A DNA stretch of 47,500 nucleotides from Citrifermentans bemidjiense Bem (GTDB taxonomy: Bacteria > Desulfobacterota > Desulfuromonadia > Geobacterales > Geobacteraceae), in NCBI RefSeq assembly GCF_000020725.1, contig NC_011146.1, positions 1,127,501 to 1,175,000 of the forward strand, in the 5' to 3' direction. Positions 44,132 through 47,500 of the stretch are shown here, piece after piece. The notes beneath the pieces are model-generated. The model was not told where the DNA came from, did not search any database, and saw nothing but the letters and a program-made list of their open reading frames with translations. Numbering within the stretch: the stretch's first letter is position 1; the number at the start of each line of letters is the position of its first letter. Position numbers and translations under genes: made by a program.

Positions 44132-44293
44132 CTAGTAGATTATGATGTATCCCTTCCTAGTAGCGATCCCGGTAATTTCCAGCGTATCCTTGATCCTGAA
44201 GGTCTCTCCGTCCAAGGTGAAAACATAGCCGTCGCCGTCAGCTACGGCGAGTTCCATCAAAGCTTCAAAAGTTGCTGTCTTTATAGTTTCCAT
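44132..44293 (-). CDS. Possible 53-residue protein
   Basis: An open frame of 54 codons on the minus strand within the ftsH-malQ spacer, starting METIKTATFEALMELAVADG and ending TRKGYIIIY. It looks protein-like: a helix followed by beta strands (GYVFTLDGETFRIKDTLEIT). No convincing ribosome-binding site stands before its ATG at 44293. Apart from this frame and the repeats at 44076, the 384-nt spacer holds nothing that I recognise. Similar short hypotheticals exist in Geobacteraceae from memory, but I cannot assign a family. Confidence 0.5.
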   Translation of the reverse strand: METIKTATFEALMELAVADGDGYVFTLDGETFRIKDTLEITGIATRKGYIIIY

Positions 44294-44425
44294 GGGCGGC
44301 ACTATACCATTTGTTGCAGACCTCGTAAACCCTGACAGTGTTGCATTACAACTTATTTATGTCATAGTACTCACTGCTAAAATTCCGTATGACTTTCATT
44401 CCTTTTCAATGTTATCGAGGTGTAC

Positions 44426-45913
44426 ATGGTGAGACAGAGAAAGAGTGGGGTACTGTTGCACCCCAGCTCGTTGCCAGGAGCCGGAGGCATAGGTTCATTT
44501 GGCGAAGAAGCGCGGCGTTTCGTTGACTTTCTGCACAAGTCCGGTCAGTCTCTCTGGCAAATCCTTCCCCTTGGCCCTACCGCCTATGGAAACTCCCCAT
44601 ATTCCTGTTACTCGGCTTTTGCCGGTAACCCCCTTCTGGTCAACCTGGAAGCAGTCCAGGACGATGGGGATCTATTGCCCCAGGAAAATAAGCCCGATCT
44701 TTCCACCGACCGGATAGATTTTCCGACGGTCGAAGAGCACAAGCTGGGGCGCTTGAGGGGGGCGGCGGCGCGTTTTTTCGCGGAGGCGACGCAAAAGCGC
44801 AAAGAGGAGTTCTGGCAGTTCTGCGATGGCACCTTCTGGCTGCACGATTTCGCGCTCTTCATGGCGCTGAAGGAAGAGTTCAAGGGCGTTAGCTGGAAGG
44901 ATTGGCCGGATACGCTGGCTAACCGGGAGCCTGCTGCACTTTCCTTCTGGAGCGAGAAATTAGGTACCGCCATCGGCGAGCAGAAGTACCAGCAGTGGCA
45001 GTTCGCTCGGCAATGGAAGAAGTTAAAGAGCTATGCGAACGTCCTCGGCATCTCGGTGGTCGGTGACCTGCCGATCTTCGTCGCCTACGATTCCGCGGAT
45101 GTATGGGCAAATCCGCACCTTTTCCACCTGGATGAGAAGGGGGTCCCCATCGTAGTGGCAGGGGTGCCGCCGGATTACTTCAGCAAGACCGGGCAGCTCT
45201 GGGGGAATCCGCTCTATAACTGGGAACAGATGGCCCAGGAAGGGTACGGCTGGTGGATCGCCAGGCTGAGAAACGACCTTTGCCTCTACGACATGGTGCG
45301 CATCGATCACTTCCGCGGCTTCGAGGCTTTCTGGGAAGTGCCGATGTGGGAGAAGACCGCGATCAACGGCCGGTGGGTGAAAGGGCCGGGTGAGGCATTG
45401 TTCCATGCCTTGCGCAACGCGTTGGGAAATCTCCCCATCATCGCCGAGGACCTCGGCATCATTACGCCGGAGGTGGAAGCTCTCAGGGAACAATTCGGCT
45501 TCCCCGGCATGAAGATTCTGCAGTTCGCCTTCGGATCCGGCCCCGAAAATCCATATCTGCCGCACAACCATGTGCGCTCCTGCGTGGTCTATACCGGGAC
45601 TCACGACAACGATACCACAGCAGGGTGGTTCGATACTCTGAAGACGAAGGAGCAAAAGAACGTGCTGGCTTATTTTGATCGGGACGGAGGCGACATCGTC
45701 TGGCAGATGGTGAAATGCGCCCTCGCCTCAGTTGCCGACTATGCCATCATCCCCATGCAGGACCTGCTGGAACTGCCCAGCACCGGCCGGATGAACGTTC
45801 CGGGTGTCGCCGGAGGCAACTGGAGCTGGCGATGCCCCGCCGACGCCTTTTCCGGAAGGCTTGCCGCCAAACTCGCACGGGCTACCGAACTTTACGGCAG
45901 GTTGCCAGACTAA
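44426..45913 (+). CDS. malQ: 4-alpha-glucanotransferase (amylomaltase, GH77)
   Basis: A 495-residue enzyme that moves glucan segments between maltodextrins or glycogen-derived chains. Family blocks: GVLLHPSSLPGAGGIGSFG, WQILPLGPTAYGNSPYS, VGDLPIFVAYDSADVWANP, the nucleophile Asp in MVRIDHFRGFEAFWEVP, the acid/base Glu in IIAEDLGIITPEVE, and the third acid in YTGTHDNDTTAGW. Length fits the short bacterial amylomaltases. ATG 44426 is chosen with GAGG five bases upstream; GTG at 44420 and GTG at 44429 are alternatives. Single gene; glycogen-related genes are not in the window. No terminator was recognised; the next promoter begins 28 nt after the stop. Confidence 0.96.
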   Translation: MVRQRKSGVLLHPSSLPGAGGIGSFGEEARRFVDFLHKSGQSLWQILPLGPTAYGNSPYSCYSAFAGNPLLVNLEAVQDDGDLLPQENKPDLSTDRIDFPTVEEHKLGRLRGAAARFFAEATQKRKEEFWQFCDGTFWLHDFALFMALKEEFKGVSWKDWPDTLANREPAALSFWSEKLGTAIGEQKYQQWQFARQWKKLKSYANVLGISVVGDLPIFVAYDSADVWANPHLFHLDEKGVPIVVAGVPPDYFSKTGQLWGNPLYNWEQMAQEGYGWWIARLRNDLCLYDMVRIDHFRGFEAFWEVPMWEKTAINGRWVKGPGEALFHALRNALGNLPIIAEDLGIITPEVEALREQFGFPGMKILQFAFGSGPENPYLPHNHVRSCVVYTGTHDNDTTAGWFDTLKTKEQKNVLAYFDRDGGDIVWQMVKCALASVADYAIIPMQDLLELPSTGRMNVPGVAGGNWSWRCPADAFSGRLAAKLARATELYGRLPD

Positions 45914-45941
45914 TTTGCTGGAGATGCGGTAGTGAAATTTG

Positions 45942-47310
<1,369 letters not shown>

Positions 47311-47339
47311 GCGCAAGAGTTAGACCAGTAATAGGTGGG

Positions 47340-47366
47340 GGGGCGATGCGCAAAGCATCGCCCCTT
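47340..47366 (+). terminator. Terminator after metY
   Basis: GGGGCGATGC / GCATCGCCCC forms a perfect 10-bp stem with loop GCAAA, but the tail is TTCTGC with only a few Ts, so efficiency is uncertain. About 30 nt after the stop. Confidence 0.75.
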
Positions 47367-47381
47367 CTGCGTGTACTGAGC

Positions 47382-47426
47382 CTGTCCATAAAGTCCACCC
47401 AGTCCACCCCGTCCATCGAGTCCAAA
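47382..47426 (+). repeat. 9-bp tandem repeats, five degenerate copies
   Basis: CTGTCCATA, AAGTCCACC, CAGTCCACC, CCGTCCATC and GAGTCCAAA run head to tail with an invariant GTCCA core. Same unit size and core as the tract at 44076-44111. The remaining 74 nt to the window end show no gene; a TTGACG at 47491-47496 could be a promoter cut by the window. Confidence 0.75.
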
Positions 47427-47500
47427 AAGCAGCCACAGCGCACCGACCGTTGCCCTTTATCACCATTGGAAAAAACAAACAACAAACCCGTTGACGCGGG

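Overview
The window is one continuous stretch of bacterial chromosome. It is GC-rich and dense in genes. The gene content and many protein sequences look like Geobacteraceae (Desulfuromonadia; a Geobacter, Citrifermentans or Geomonas type of organism). Pointers are a periplasmic mono-heme cytochrome c, a PgpH-YbeY-DgkA/PAP2-CorC-Lnt run, a long class II aldolase, PilZ and PP2C-type signalling proteins and an O-acetylhomoserine sulfhydrylase. The genus is inferred from protein resemblance only. No phage, plasmid, transposase or CRISPR array was seen.

Layout: 1-1726 is the end of an rRNA operon (3' part of 23S, 5S, terminator). 1844-3462 is a cell-envelope block: a small Lpp-like lipoprotein, a LysM/L,D-transpeptidase that could attach it to the wall, and a convergent cytochrome c. 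3676-7552 holds a MoaD/ThiS-like protein, a two-gene signalling unit (REC; REC-PAS-PP2C), YjbQ and a D-Ala-D-Ala carboxypeptidase. 7693-10828 is mutL-miaA-hfq. 11098-13562 has a PDZ/radical-SAM DUF512 protein convergent with a BioD-like/DRTGG ATPase. 13860-16506 is a polar amino-acid ABC importer whose permease carries an extra periplasmic helical-repeat domain. 16707-19674 has a triple-BON protein, an HTH/Zn-ribbon regulator and, on the other strand, the RNA-repair pair rtcB-archease. 20340-22343 has an S1-repeat RNA-binding protein, a DUF3820 protein and a BCAM0308-type protein. 22344-23215 is the longest gene-free stretch and contains signals for a structured minus-strand transcript. 23216-26267 has pcm, an RluA-type pseudouridine synthase and enolase. 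26514-33608 is a long plus-strand run: pgpH, ybeY, dgkA-PAP2 fusion, corC, lnt and prfB (with programmed frameshift). 33625-37377 has a SPOR-NlpC/P60 lipoprotein, DUF1015, an FKBP lipoprotein and a MuiA-like protein. 37502-42044 has class II FBP aldolase, PilZ, HD hydrolase, a Tim44-domain protein and an orphan Cas6-like RAMP. 42191-47310 has ftsH, a small ORF, malQ and metY.

Functional threads: (i) envelope building and turnover (Lpp-like, LDT, DacC, Dgk/PAP2, Lnt, NlpC/P60, FtsH); (ii) RNA biology (rRNA, MiaA, Hfq, RtcB/archease, S1 protein, RluA, YbeY, RF2, Cas6-like RAMP and a possible ncRNA); (iii) signalling (REC/PP2C, PilZ, PgpH); (iv) central metabolism (enolase, aldolase, amylomaltase, sulfur assimilation). 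Most genes are ordinary housekeeping genes. The features most worth following up are the candidate structured RNA at about 22566-23052, the CRISPR-less Cas6-like gene, the fused permease, the kinase/phosphatase fusion, and several regulatory palindromes.
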